A stretch of DNA of 64,000 nt from Brachycybe producta (GCA_036925085.1 JAUPFP010000028.1:2006001-2070000); one strand, 5' to 3'; counted from the stretch's first letter, positions 10,493 through 21,500 are shown. The notes: generated from the sequence alone by a model not told the origin. Program-made: numbers and translations.

Positions 10493-11531
10493 TTAAACGA
10501 ACCACATTTTTAGAATATTTTTAATTTTCACTGGGAGGCACCAACTCTTTGTTAGATGTGCCTTTTTCAATAGCTCCCCCCACATTTTTCTGGGAGCTGC
10601 CCCATTTTTGCTGTATAATAAAACTGGTTCCTCGTTGAAATAATCCAACCGGTAATCTTGAGTTGACAAATAGCATAAACGACCCATTTTTAGCAAACAT
10701 ATACTTAGATGATTATGACAATGATGTGAAAGTTGAATGTGGTTCAAGTTAGATAAGGATCATCATGGCCAAACTGTTATTGAATTCAATAAGTTAAGAC
10801 TTAGATCTATTTCCTTTATTATTTATTTCTATAGATTTTTTGTATAAAAAAAATAAGTAACCTCCACATTGAAGTTCAGCTTAGAATTCTAAACATGCTA
10901 CTGCAGTATATTGTTTGTATCATTTTTTTTATAATAAATGTTTAATCCTATCCTCTAGATATTTATATGACATAAATGTTGAGTTTTTATGTATCTTCTA
11001 TTGGCATAAAATTTGATATGCAGTAAATTGATTTTGTTGCGTTTAACTTAATTTAATGCTCATTGAAACAGTATGTGTTCCCAATGGGGTCTGAAAATGT
11101 CTCCATTTATTTCTTTTTTTTTTCATATCTGTTTAAGTCATGTGTTTATATTTGTTATTATTTTGAAGATACTGTAGATAGAAACTAAGAGGTAAGGTCT
11201 ACATCAGTAACACTTGAAACACACATTTATACTTGGCTTTTTGAGTTGTTGTTTTTTTGTAGGGGGGAGGTAAAGATGCGACTGTATAATTTCAGTTGCC
11301 AGAAAGTGTCCCCTAAAGGCCTAAAATCTCAGTTCACATGTCTTTTAATAAAGAAAGAAAAAAAGAAAAAAAGAACGGAAAAATACATGGCAATCTCTAT
11401 ACATTTTCGTGACATTTTTTTTCTTTCTTTTGATGTGTCAGTCATATTTTGTTTGATGTTTATGGATCGTTTATAGATCTGTATCTGTGGGTAAGAATCT
11501 TTTGTATGTGTGTACATGTATATGTGGTAGA

Positions 11532-11946
11532 AATCTGAGCAGTCCAGAGTAATCTGCAGCCGCGGCAGCATCCTCTAGAGCATGCTGCGGCAGTAATCTC
11601 CTCCGAGTATCCTGCTTCCAGTTTTTCCCCTATTTTAAACAATGGAAGGCAGTGTTAGAAAGAAACGAAAGAAAGTTGAGAGAGGGAGGGAAAACACTTT
11701 TTTTTTTCTCTTTGAAAGTAAATTAGGGTAGGATCGGTTAGGTTAGGTTCAGTTACCGAAAAAAAAAGTGTTTTCCCTTCCTCTCCCATCTTTTCTTCAT
11801 GCATCACTGATTAAAGGCGTTTACCGCCATTGTTTAAAATAGGGGAGAGACTGGCAGCAGAATACTCAGAGGAGATTGGTACCGCAACATGCGTTTGTTC
11901 TTGAGGATGCTGTCGTGGTTGCATATCACTTTGGGCTGCTCAGATT
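11532..11946. repeat. 415-base fold-back palindrome
   Basis: Left arm 11532-11714 and right arm 11760-11946 are imperfect reverse complements along their whole length. Examples are AATCTGAGCAG / CTGCTCAGATT at the tips, GCAGCATCCTC / GAGGATGCTGTC, TTTCCCCTATTTTAAACAAT / ATTGTTTAAAATAGGGGAGA, and GAGGGAAAACACTTTTTTTT / AAAAAAAGTGTTTTCCCTTC. The unpaired centre contains GGATCGGTTAGGTTAGGTTC. It is GC-richer than its surroundings and non-coding. It may be a fold-back transposon or an inverted duplication. Confidence 0.85.
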
Positions 11947-12323
11947 ACAAGTATGTGTGTGGCGGAAACTTCAACTGCACTATTCTATGGAAAATAACAT
12001 GGGCTTTATTTCTGTGCCACTTAGACCTTTCATTATGGAGTGTATCAGTGTTGATGCATAATTTCAATAGTGATGTTGTCATTGCCGACAGTTTGCAGAG
12101 CAAGCAATGATGGCTAATATCTTAAACTTTCAAGGTGACTGCTCTCAGTGCCGGATTAAGCCAAGAAGAGTCTCGCAACGGGCTCCCGAGAGCTTCAGGT
12201 TCCTAAGCTTCAGCCTACTTAGGCTAATGGAGTAATGGATAATCCGGCCGATCACCATTACCAGTTTAGCAACTGTCTTGTCTCGACTGCCTTGTATGAA
12301 TGTACCACAATGAAAGGTTGTAA

Positions 12324-12722
12324 AATCTTGTTTAGACTCGAAAAATTAACTGCAGTTAAAAAGCTAACCACAATTTATTTTCTAGTGGAAACAACTGTGG
12401 TTATATTAATCATGGTTAAATTTCTGAACAATCAAGTGAACTGCGTTGACAACAATGTGGTTAAACACTATTGAATGGTTAAATATGTCACTTTCTGTGT
12501 TTAAAAAAATTGGCCTACAAACAACATGACGATTACTGAGAACATTCAATTTTTGACTGAATGAGAGGAAATTTCACGAAACCATACAGGAAGTGACACA
12601 AGATCATTTAGCCACAGGTAAATGTTTTAAAAATGGAAACACACAAAAAGTACCACTTCTAACTTGTCTCTGCAGTTAACTATAATTTTTGTTATGTAAC
12701 TGTAGTTAATCTTAAATCTCCC
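12324..12722. mobile_element. MITE of the CCTTGTTTC family, copy 1
   Basis: It starts ATCTTGTTTAGACTCG and has the family's AACTGCAGTTAAAAAGC and CTAACCAC left end. The right end has GTTATGTAACTGTAGTTAA. The inner landmarks AATCATGGTTAAATTTCTGA, CAATTTTTGACTGAATGA and GGAAGTGACACA are shared, in inverted order, with the copy at 36518-36911. It is about 400 bases long and non-coding. A 79-residue frame inside it is a chance frame. Confidence 0.8.
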
Positions 12723-13374
12723 TAGACTGGTGCAGCAGAAAGGAGGAGTTTTATTATTAAGAGTGCTGAGCTGCACAAAAGATAGGTTGTTGTTCAAATG
12801 AGATCGTAACATTTTATGAATGTTGTTGACTTAAATGTGTTTCAGTAATTAGAATAACCTTAGAAACAACTTTAGTTTTGTTGTTTTTTTTTGTAAAAAA
12901 AAAACTAATTACTTTCACAGTTTCTTCTCACAATTTGTCAGTCAGTCTCTTTTATTGTGTGGTTGGATTGTTGTCTATAGATAGATAGACATACATACAA
13001 ATTGTATGTTTTTATCTAAGGCAAAGTAAAGTGTTCCTTTTTTTGTTGTTGTTGCTAGAACTTATATTAAGATGCTAGCCACAACTGTAAGAAGCTGTTA
13101 ATTATCATTGACTGATTGTCACTGATAATTAAAAGTGTTGACTGTTTGTATTTTGTTGAACGCGTCTGTTGCATGATATACATGTTTAATGATTAGTCAA
13201 CAGATTCCATTCAGTTTCTACATTTTCAGAAGTGGAATTTACAGGGTGTTTGTACATAGGTCTACTAGGTACTGTAATATGGGTAAAAGTAATAATAAGA
13301 GACTTGCATAAATATTGAAGTTTGAACAATTAATTACTGACTGTTATTATTACCTATTCTTTGTTGCAGTGTTT

Positions 13375-13553
13375 TTGGGTGGCGCTGAATAAGTGCCAAA
13401 TGGAACGAGCGCCCAATTGAACAGGTGCCAAATTGATCAAACGCCAAACTGGATAAACACTAAAAAGTTGGTGGGTATTCAGTTTGGCGTTTGTTTAATT
13501 TGACCGCTTATTGCAGTTTATCATTTGTTCAATTTGGCGCTTATTCATTTGCC
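13375..13553. repeat. Inverted repeat whose arms are themselves tandem (GCGCCAAATTGAA units)
   Basis: The left arm carries successive units of the type GTGCCAAAT(T)G(G)AAC, AGCGCCCAATTGAAC, GGTGCCAAATTGATC and AACGCCAAACTGG. The right arm (about 13478-13553) carries the reverse complements (AGTTTGGCGTTTG, AATTTGACCGCTTATTG, CAATTTGGCGCTTATTC). The loop is ACACTAAAAAGTTGG. The same build, short-period units on both arms, is seen at 43519-43689. Confidence 0.8.
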
Positions 13554-14870
13554 TCGTTTTTTATTGTATTAATTAATGTGACAATTTGGCGGTCGGTGTT
13601 AGGAAGCTGGTTGAGTTAAAAACTAGTACACACTTGGATACAAAGTCGCGAGACATTGTATGGGACTGTCAAGATACAGTTACAAGATTTTGTATCTAGA
13701 AAGTAGACATCTTTACATTTTCACACGTCCACACCTGATTTAAAATCTAAGTGTGGAACCCCTGAATCAAACTTCCTAATGTCGTCATAGCCTACTTGAT
13801 ATTTTAATATTATAACCTTCATTTTGTTCGCTAAATACGGTGTGTGTTTAGAGTGCTTGTGTGGCGAGTTCCATTATCTCGCAAAACACGTCCACACTAC
13901 GAAATGTTGTGTAACATTGTATCCTGTTTTTCATTTCGAATGGGGGATACAAAAAGACATGGGAGTTAGGTTTTGCAACAGTCCCGAGACTTCAGAACAT
14001 TATCTCTAGACAGTCTAGTGACTGTTGCTTGACAGTCGCTAGACAAGGCCAGATGCTAGAGTCGCGCGACTTTGTATACAAGTGTATGCTAGGCTCAACA
14101 TTTATTTTGATGTCAGATTTGGTCATGGAACCCACACTTCCAATTCAGAGTCCTTCGACAGCCAACATGTGTTCAAATTTCTTTTCAAACTAACATTGTT
14201 AAGTCCTTAGTTTATGTTACAAAAAAAAAAATGAAGTTTTGGCTAAACTGAATGAACACGACAATAGTGTTCATTGAATTGATGGCACAAACCCTTTTTT
14301 ATCTGGGAATTTCGTTAAGTCTCTCTCCCTCTCACTGGAGTTTGTATAGGAATCTAGAAAATGAAATCTAAAGTATAGAAATGTCTCATTGTGTTGTGTC
14401 TGTAAAATTTAAAGATTAAGTTAGGTTCAGCTTTTTCCTGAGGTAAATTTTATTTCTTTGTGAAAAATGTGATATGTCTTTGTGACTAAGACCATTTTGA
14501 AACAAACCGTTTTTGGTGGTCGAGTTTCTACTTCAAAATGTGTTCAGACTTGTCACAAAGACCGACCACTCGAGTCGACTGTGGTGATTGGAAAAGGGTT
14601 CTTGTGTTGTTGAGTGAACTGCAACAAAGTCGACTCAAGTGTCTGTTTTGGCGAAAAAAACCGACTACATTTTGCGGCCTTTAAGGTCCTTAAGCTTCAT
14701 TCTTATTTCTTTGAAACTTAAAGCTGTAAACTAGCAATTAGTAATTACTAAGGCCATATCTTTCTCAATCAAATTTCAATAAAGTTCATGTGTTTTTTAC
14801 GCTCAAAGAAATAAGAAATGTTTAAAATGTAGTAAAAGTACAATCAGTTAAATATTTCTGAAGGGATTAT
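13554..14870. other. Non-coding stretch, nothing recognised
   Basis: Moderately AT-rich. Words such as GTCGCGAGACATTGTAT (about 13646) and GTCGCGCGACTTTGTATAC (about 14062) recur around 13620-14090, hinting at an old inverted duplication. No coding exon or RNA gene is supported. Confidence 0.4.
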
Positions 14871-15080
14871 GATGGTTATTGAACAGCTTATTTTCCGAAA
14901 GCTGGTTGTTCTGCCTTTTAAGAGCACATTTGAGAAAAACTAGAAAGTGTTTTAGAAACTAGAAGGGTAGCTCAGTCACTTAACTCGGTCTTCGTGTTAT
15001 TATCTTTCAAAATAAACTTTTTAATAGTTTTTATAGATAAAAATTAAAAAATATCGTCTGTTAAGTATTGTCTGCAAAAA
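14871..15080. mobile_element. TT1 MITE, left part
   Basis: It begins GATGGTTATTGAACAGC after TTAT (a mutated TTAA) and carries the inner arm AACTAGAAAGTGTTTTAGAA, AACTAGAAGGGTAGCTC, then AAAATAAACTTTTTA and ATCGTCTG. The right half is missing or too worn to follow. Confidence 0.7.
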
Positions 15081-16304
15081 TGCAAAATCGAAACGATTTG
15101 GTTTAAGGAACTCTTTGCAATATTTTTTTCTTAGCTAAAAAAAAAGACTTTTTTGAAGAAGTTAAATTATGCAAATTTCTTAAGACTATGCAACTTATGC
15201 AATTTTATTTGTGCTTAAACTGAATATTATTGCACATGTGGCACTAAAATCATGTTATAGTGCACCGAAAGGAGTTTGGAACTGTCACTATCAGGGCTCG
15301 TATTTTATGCAATATTCAAGCAAATGTTTCCCAATCTGTAGCTCAAGTGCCGATTGTGAAGTTATAACACTCAAATTTATATCAACCAACAGCTACATAG
15401 TTTTTTTTTAATAAAAAAACACTGGTTACTTAGGCTAGAACTCTAGTTGGAACTGATAGTAACAAGACATCTAGCCTCTAACCTGCCTTTTGATTAGAAA
15501 AAGCATAATTGCAGTTTCTCTAATGATCATGGCCACAAATTGAGAAACATACATAAAATTCGGAGCCCTAGCTATAATGCATTCTGTGTCTGTGAAAACT
15601 TACTTTATAAAAATAAAGTTAACCATACAGTTTTTTTTTTTATACATTTAAAATTTGGTATTGTGTTATTGTTGGTGGTGGTGGTGGTAGTGGTGGTGTT
15701 GTGACCTAACTTTATTTTACTTCGCCCTTATCTGTAAGTTTTAGTGTATAGTACAGTAACCATGGTCTTGAGTTTATTGAAAATGGTCACTTGAAAGTGT
15801 AGAGAAGTTATCTAAAGGTCCAGTATGGACCAGTAAGTATATTTGTTCATGCATTTTTGTGTTTGTGACATGTATTCCAAGTGTGTGTGTGTTCTCTTTT
15901 GTGAGTGTTATCAATATGGTGTGTGTATGTGTGTTGTATTGTTCTCTATTCTCAATATTCTGGATGAAAAGCTTAAATTGTATGGGATTCAGCTTCTAAT
16001 GCCTTTCTGAGCATCAGTGTAGTTTTTTTTTAGAGATGACCAACGTGGTGGTCTATTGGGCACTGAACAATGGAAATCGGAACACAAAAACAGTGACACA
16101 TTCACTAATAAAACTCTTTTAACCATTTATTTGTTTATTATTTTTATAATGGATTTAATAACCATCATTCATTATATTTCATTTTTAATTAAAGCATCAT
16201 TTTGGCTCTTAAAGACTTTAAGGTCGAGTAACTCTTTTGTGTTCTCTAAGCAGTAACATTCCAGAGTGAAGAAAACGTGTCTGCATTTAAAGAGTGTTTT
16301 CAAA

Positions 16305-16307
<3 letters not shown>
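15081..16307. other. AT-rich non-coding stretch with (GGT)n
   Basis: It contains a GGT/GTG run at 15673-15699. No gene or complete element is seen. Confidence 0.45.

Positions 16308-16354
<47 letters not shown>
16308..16354. repeat. (GA)n microsatellite
   Basis: An almost perfect GA run of more than 20 units. Confidence 0.95.
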
Positions 16355-16356
<2 letters not shown>

Positions 16357-16604
16357 GAATTCTATTCAAAGATGCAACCAATAGATGCTATTGATGCATT
16401 TTGTTCACTCTTTCTGAGCTCTTTTTCTCTGTCTACAATTTATACTGTATATAGAGACCTCACTGTAGGCCTATATAGGCCATAGTGTGTCTCTCCTTTG
16501 TATGTAGTCACATACATAAGACTGCGGTATATATTGTGGTGGCGCAGCTAAAGCGCGCGACCTCTTTAAAGATGAATTTCGCATGAACGTGTATCATCTA
16601 CACA

Positions 16605-16815
16605 TTTTAACGGTAGCTGAATCAGTTGATAGTATTTTTTATGTCGATACTAGCGTATCTTTTAAAATAAACTTTTATAGACGCAAAAAATTAAAAAAAA
16701 AAATATCGTCTGCTTAATTTTTTTTAGAATTAATATAAAAAGCAAACGATACTAACAAAAATTTACCCTTAAGTAATTGAGCTACCCTTCTAGTTTCTAA
16801 AACACTTTTCAATCT
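16605..16815. mobile_element. TT1 MITE, worn inner part
   Basis: Contains GGTAGCTGAATCAGTTGATA, AAAATAAACTTTTATAGAC, ATATCGTCTGCTTAA, then TTACCCTTAAGTAATTGAGC and TACCCTTCTAGTTTCTAAAA, which are the inner landmarks of family TT1. The outer TIRs are not recognisable. Confidence 0.65.
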
Positions 16816-16899
16816 TTTCTTTATGCTGTTTCTGAAGAGAAAGAGAGAAGAAGAATAAACAGAATAGCCAAGGATTCAAGTTGCATTTACACTTTCATA

Positions 16900-17241
16900 A
16901 TACAAGATGCAACATTAAGAGAAAAATAAAACTTGAAAGTTAAAAATGTGTTAGAAACTAGAACTATAGCTGAATCACTTAATAGTATTATTATTAATTA
17001 TAATATTTAAAATCTTTTAAAAGAAACTTTTTTTAGACAAAAATTTAAAAAAAATTGTCCGCAAAGCATTGTCTGCTTAAAGTTAGGTCATTTTCAAACT
17101 CGCATAAAAATTTATCTTAAAAGATAATGTTGATTGAACTAAGTCCCTTCTAATTTCTAAAACACTTTCAGGTTTCTCTTAAATGGGATCCTGAAAGGCA
17201 GAACAAACAAAGTTTGATGTAGTTTACACTTTTAAATCAAT
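16900..17241. mobile_element. TT1 MITE, nearly full copy
   Basis: Inner arms GTTAGAAACTAGAACTATAG and CCCTTCTAATTTCTAAAACA, the middle GTCTGCTTAAAGTTAGGTCA, and a right end (CCTGAAAGGCAGAAC, then GTTTACACTTTTAAATCAA) ending at TTAA, 17242-17245. It lies directly beside the worn copy at 16605-16815. Confidence 0.7.
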
Positions 17242-17245
17242 TTAA

Positions 17246-18390
17246 CAACGTACCGCAGGTCATTTGTACAAAATGGGGAGCATGTTGTTATATTTTATAT
17301 AAAAAAGGACATTTAATGCAAAGTGAAGTTGAAGGTGGTTCTGCTGTTATTGTTGCCCATGTGGTTGCAATGTTTTTTCTATGGAAAGATTCAAGATAGT
17401 CAGTTTTGACGACAACAATGCTTAATTTTGCAGTCGAAAAGTGGTCAAAAAGTGGCCTGTGTGCTAAGGGAGATTAGTGAGAAGCATTGTCAAATTTAAA
17501 AAAGCGCATTTGTTGTCTTAATGTACATTATTATTAATACATTAGACAATGAGACCCTAACTAATTTTAAATGTTGATTCTGTTAGAATGAATCGCAATG
17601 ATTAACATGTGCTATATGTGATTGACTGCTTTTTCACCTGATTCAAACTACGTTATTTAAACGTCAAAACGTAACAACTTCATTAAATTTTGAACAAATA
17701 AATTTTCATATTTTGTTACCAACCAAGTAGAAGTATGAAATGTGGTAGCTTTTATAGTTTCTGAGATATACATCTTTAAACAGAACGCGTTTAACCTGTG
17801 CCACCACACATTGTCTATTTTTTTAGTAGGAGTAGGTGTTCGGCAATGGGGTGCTATAGTGTGCCCATAAAGCGTTCACTGGCACATTGTAGTTTGAATC
17901 GTATACTGCTGATTATATATACTATGACACTGAATAAGGAAAAGACCTTAGAATCATGTTAAAAGTGGGGAACTCTATAGGCGATTGAGATGCAATCAGG
18001 GAAAAATGCCAACATTTCAGATTTGGATTTTTTATGCAACACTGCCAAACTATTTCCTTTAGTAGTTTTTTTTTGTTCTCTCATCTCCTTTTTTTTCTAA
18101 TATTAAAATTGCCAATGGCTGCATTTTTTTTTGTCTTGTTTGTGTCAGAATATTTTTGAAATACTTTTTATATTATTTTGGTGTGTTTTTTCTAACTTTT
18201 TGAAATTTATTGTTATCTAGCAGGATACTTGTTTTTATAGAGGTCTAGTTAATTATTAATTTAAGTGTTTTAAGGGCTAGGTATAGTCGTGTCCCATGTA
18301 ATCCCATTTTATTTTATGTGAGAAACGTTTACTACTGGCACGTCTCAGTGAATCTATATCACACCAATAGTGGTATAATACAATAACATA
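17246..18390. other. AT-rich non-coding stretch
   Basis: No gene, RNA or complete repeat is recognised. T-rich runs lie around 18065-18215. Confidence 0.45.
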
Positions 18391-18664
18391 TTGTGACATC
18401 CTCGGACTCGGTCTGTCTCGTCCCGAGGATTATTTTTCTGAATATCTTCAAATATCTATCTCCACAGCTGAGGGGTATGAAGAAGGATAGTGGAGTGTCA
18501 CTCTTCACTCTTTCAGCCCTAAAGGTCGGCCGCTGCCCTCCTGTAGGGGCCAGACGATCCCATGGCTCGAAATCGTTAGTCTGCCTTAAAGGGGCTCTTC
18601 CGAAGACCACGACGTTTCTTCTAGGAAACAATAGAGGGGCTCAAGGGTCCTCGAGTCCTCTATT
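18391..18664 (-). other. GC-richer leader or gag-start region downstream of an LTR-like block
   Basis: On the - strand this follows the LTR-like block at 18665-19070. It starts with a small palindrome (CAATAGAGG / CCTCTATTG) and is markedly GC-richer than the surrounding DNA. A 90-residue arginine-rich frame starts at 18631 (MFPRRNVVVFGRAPLRQ). By position it corresponds to the leader and basic gag-like frame after the LTR at 52483-53164, but I cannot align the two at the protein level. The block ends where AT-rich DNA resumes. Confidence 0.4.
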
Positions 18665-19070
18665 GTCACTTTAGTCTCAAATAAAACTGACGTGTTATTT
18701 TGTGTAGATAAAATAAACAACTATTAAGAGTGAATATACCTGTTTCTACTTCATAGTATGTCAAAACGAGTATACAAAAATCCAAGCAAAAGACAACCAA
18801 AAGACAACAATAACCAGAACAACTTTGGTCTAGTCAGCACAACTCTTTTAAACTCGTTTTACCAAGTGGGGCCACAATGGCCCAGGGCCGAGCTATAGGT
18901 CCAACTGACCAATGGCTGCACCTGGCTCTAAATATTACCTTATTTGGAGGCATGAATTAATAAGGCTTTCGGAGGTCCAAACAAGGTAGTACCACCTTAG
19001 AGGATTTTGACAGCATATGAGGTCACTCACACATGTGTCAGGTGGCACATGCTTGTAGGTAGCATCAGAA
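18665..19070 (-). mobile_element. LTR-like block A of a degraded retroelement
   Basis: Read on the - strand it matches the block at 52483 in order: CATGTGCCA near the start, ACACATGTGTGAGTGA, then CAAATAAGGTAATATTTAG, CCATTGGTCAGTTGGACC and a CCCTGGGCCATTGTGGCCCC region, then a promoter-like A-rich stretch (GAGTTTAAAAGAGTTG), then TTTATTTGAGACTAAAGTGACA. The conserved order, with diverged bases, supports relatives of one LTR clan. Exact ends and a target duplication could not be fixed. Confidence 0.6.
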
Positions 19071-19439
19071 TATAGATGTCATATAGATACCCTCTTAATA
19101 CTGTATCATGTAAATCAGTGGTGCCCAAAGAATGAGCCTTTGAGTTTGCTAGTTTAAAAAAAACCTCTATCCACTATAGACATGCAGGTACACTGAAATA
19201 TACGCTTTATTAAGCATGCATTCTCTAAAACTCGAAATAAGTAATCTCGCAAGACGAGAAATATTATGCTCACTGATACACTCTGATGATCTGTACACCT
19301 CCAGTCCATTACAAGCAGTCTCACCTCCGGAAGAACACAAGTTAGCCCTGCAGGGGCTGCTGAACTCGAGTTGCATGTCCCATATGCTGGTATCCAGGAG
19401 GAGACACGCAAAGTTCGCAAGTATACCTCCACTTCGTCG

Positions 19440-19925
19440 TCTATCTGGCTGAATACTACCCCACTTTGCCTAGAAGGAGATCCAGATCGCGAACATCGAC
19501 GAGTTTCCCGATTGGACTAATCGGAGAGGCATAAATGTCCTCCAAGATCTTCTCAGCCATTTTCTTGGCTCCTTTTATGGTTCGGAGAGCGGGTGTTCAC
19601 CCGCAACTTTGCGGGTCACCTCGTCAAAGAAGAGGGCCATTTTGTTTCTAAAGTCGCCTATGACGGATAGTGACTCGTATCGAATCTGGAGTCATCTGGC
19701 TGCCTGGGTGAGGAGTTGGTTGACCGCCTTTTTTCATTCGTCCTCCTTCCATCCTTCTACTGGGTGGACTACTCGACACGTGTCTAGGAGAGTGATATGG
19801 GCTATTGCTGGCTGGTCCTGCTTGGCCAGTCCGATGACCAAGTCTGTACACCACCGCTTCCTCGGGATCTGCTGCTTCAGCCATCCACTTCTCCAGGTGC
19901 CAAGATTTTGTAAAATTTTGCATGA
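19440..19925 (-). pseudogene. Degraded unidentified coding region
   Basis: On the - strand from about 19925 one frame reads through to about 19590 with only two stops. It includes WLKQQIPRKRWCTDLVIGLA, HITLLDTCRVVHPVEGW, KKAVNQLLTQAAR and MALFFDEVTRKVAG. After a further break the reading moves to another frame with KKMAEKILEDIYASPIS and VDVRDLDLLLGKVG, ending near 19463. The composition (charged, amphipathic, few low-complexity runs) is unlike the chance frames nearby. I do not recognise the family. Its place between two LTR-like blocks suggests a retroelement gag or accessory protein. A competing open frame overlaps it (MAEAADPEEAVVYRL), so the choice of frame is uncertain. Confidence 0.45.
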
Positions 19926-20029
19926 GTGTTTTCAAGTGTATAAACCAGAGCTTGAGTTTTATTTTTTGTTGTATAATACTCATAAAGAGTTTGTTTTATT
20001 TTTGTATCTCGCTTTTACAGCTTATACCA

Positions 20030-20445
20030 AAAAGTCCCAAAATGCCTTTCCTTAAAAGGTAATATTTGGAGCCTAGGGCAATGATTGGCCCAGTTGGCCT
20101 GTCATTGAGCCCTTAGGTGACAGTTGTCCCTCCCTTGAGACAGAACGAAAGTGCCGTTCCACTTATGTTTGAGAACAGTTCCGAGTAGAGATTGGAATAG
20201 AGTCCGAGTTTGAGTTTGAATAGAGTTCAAGGAGAAAAACAGTGTTTTAGTAATCTGGGCTTAAGAGAGAATGTTATATTCAAGAGATTTTAATCAAGAA
20301 TTGTATCGTCAATTAATAATATACATACAACTATGTAATAGTGCCAATAATGTTATAAAGAGAACTTTTATACATCAAAGCATCTGTGTGTGAGTTTTAT
20401 TTTCCAATAGTGGGAATAACCAAAAGAGGAACTTTAGCCAACAGT
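20030..20445 (+). mobile_element. LTR-like block B of a degraded retroelement
   Basis: On the + strand it runs parallel to block A and to 52483-53164: ATGCC, then AAAAGGTAATATTTGGAGCC, then ATGATTGGCCCAGTTGGCC, then GAGCCCTTAGGTGACAG, then GTCCCTCCCTTGAGACAG, then CGAAAGTG. The 5' part of the LTR could not be matched, so the block may be truncated at about 20030. Blocks A and B point away from each other, so they are not the two LTRs of one intact element. Confidence 0.55.
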
Positions 20446-20815
20446 TCTCATCACCAGCAGAGGCACTCAGAAATACTCTGAGTCCCTCTGACTGACGCCT
20501 TCAAACCCAGCTAAAGGAGACCAGGACCATCTGCGTGGTTATGCAACTATACCAAAGATTCCCAGGACAGGGCTGAGAGTGTTCACTGTTCCGAACTCTA
20601 GTAGAGAGGAGGGCCATGGTCGACCCTGGCCAAAACAGATAAGTCTTTTTGTGGGCTTGTTGAGGCTAACTGAACGTCGAGTGACTGTAGTGCTCTGTAA
20701 AAGTTACCTGGACAATACGGATTGTCGCATACGATTAAAATAGGGGCTGGTCCGCAGCCAGCACCACCCCAAAAGGATGGTGCTAAAGGGCCAGCCTCGT
20801 CGCATGTGTCACGAA
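20446..20815 (+). other. GC-richer leader region downstream of LTR-like block B
   Basis: It follows block B and stays GC-richer until about 20815, where AT-rich DNA returns abruptly. GGGCTGGTCCGCAGCCAGC and GGATGGTGCTAAAGGGCCAG resemble the GGCTGGTCTGGGGCCAGCC words inside the gag-like frame at 53227-53455. No open frame is preserved. Confidence 0.4.
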
Positions 20816-21291
20816 ATTTTGAAATATTATATTGAATGCAACGTTGGGCAAATTACTTTTAAAAGTAAAGCATTTCAATTATTAACTATTACATCAGTAA
20901 AACATAATTAATTACAATTATTAATTACATCAGTAAAACATAATTACAATTACCAATTACATCAGTAAAAAAAAACAATGAATTACACCTACTTATTTAT
21001 CTCAAGAGTAATTTAATTACTTTTCAAAATAGATCTTTATCATTTCACATGCAATTAATTTTGAAGTTGCACTGTCACGGGAAATGGAACATTCTTTTCT
21101 TTAACATTTCACTGGGAATGTATTGCACACAAGTTTTACATTGTTGCTCATCCGGTGTCACATGCAATGAATTTTTTTAAGTTGCATTGCATTGTCATAA
21201 CTAATTTATGAAATTAAATTTTTAAGAGTAGAGAATGGCTCAAGGACAGAGAGACACTACTCAAATAATATGAGTCTTTTTGTTAAACATT
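20816..21291. other. AT-rich stretch with short AATTAC(A)TCAGTAAAA repeats
   Basis: AATTACATCAGTAAAACAT recurs several times between 20880 and 20975 in irregular tandem. The rest is unremarkable non-coding DNA. Confidence 0.55.
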
Positions 21292-21493
21292 GATGCTTAT
21301 TACACGGCACAACTTATTCGGATAGAAGTGACAATATACGGTATGTCCTTCTATGCAGGCTGCATGTTTCTTTTATTTTCTGTTGTCTTGTGATGTGAGT
21401 TCCCATATGAATTACATGTGGAGCCTGCGTATGAGGAGGACATTACATGTAGGTACATCGACACTTTTATCAGAATATTTAGTGCTGTGTAAC
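21292..21493. mobile_element. MITE, TTATTACACGGCAC family, copy 1
   Basis: The left end is GCTTATTACACGGCACAAC, then TTCGGATAGAAGTGACAATA. The right end is CGACACTTTTATCAGAATA, then TTAGTGCTGTGTAAC, its inverted counterpart. Inside, TATGTCCTTCTATGCAGG pairs with GCCTGCGTATGAGGAGGACA, so almost the whole element is palindromic. It lies 7 bases from copy 2. Confidence 0.8.
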
Positions 21494-21500
21494 TTTTCTC

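Noticed and set aside
11735-11756. TTAGG-like words at the centre of the palindrome as an interstitial telomere
   Set aside because: Only about three imperfect units are present, too few to call telomeric DNA.
16537-16562. Possible tRNA-derived SINE head (GTGGCGCAGCTAAAGCGCGC)
   Set aside because: It resembles a pol III A box, but no B box (GGTTCGANTCC) follows at the right distance.
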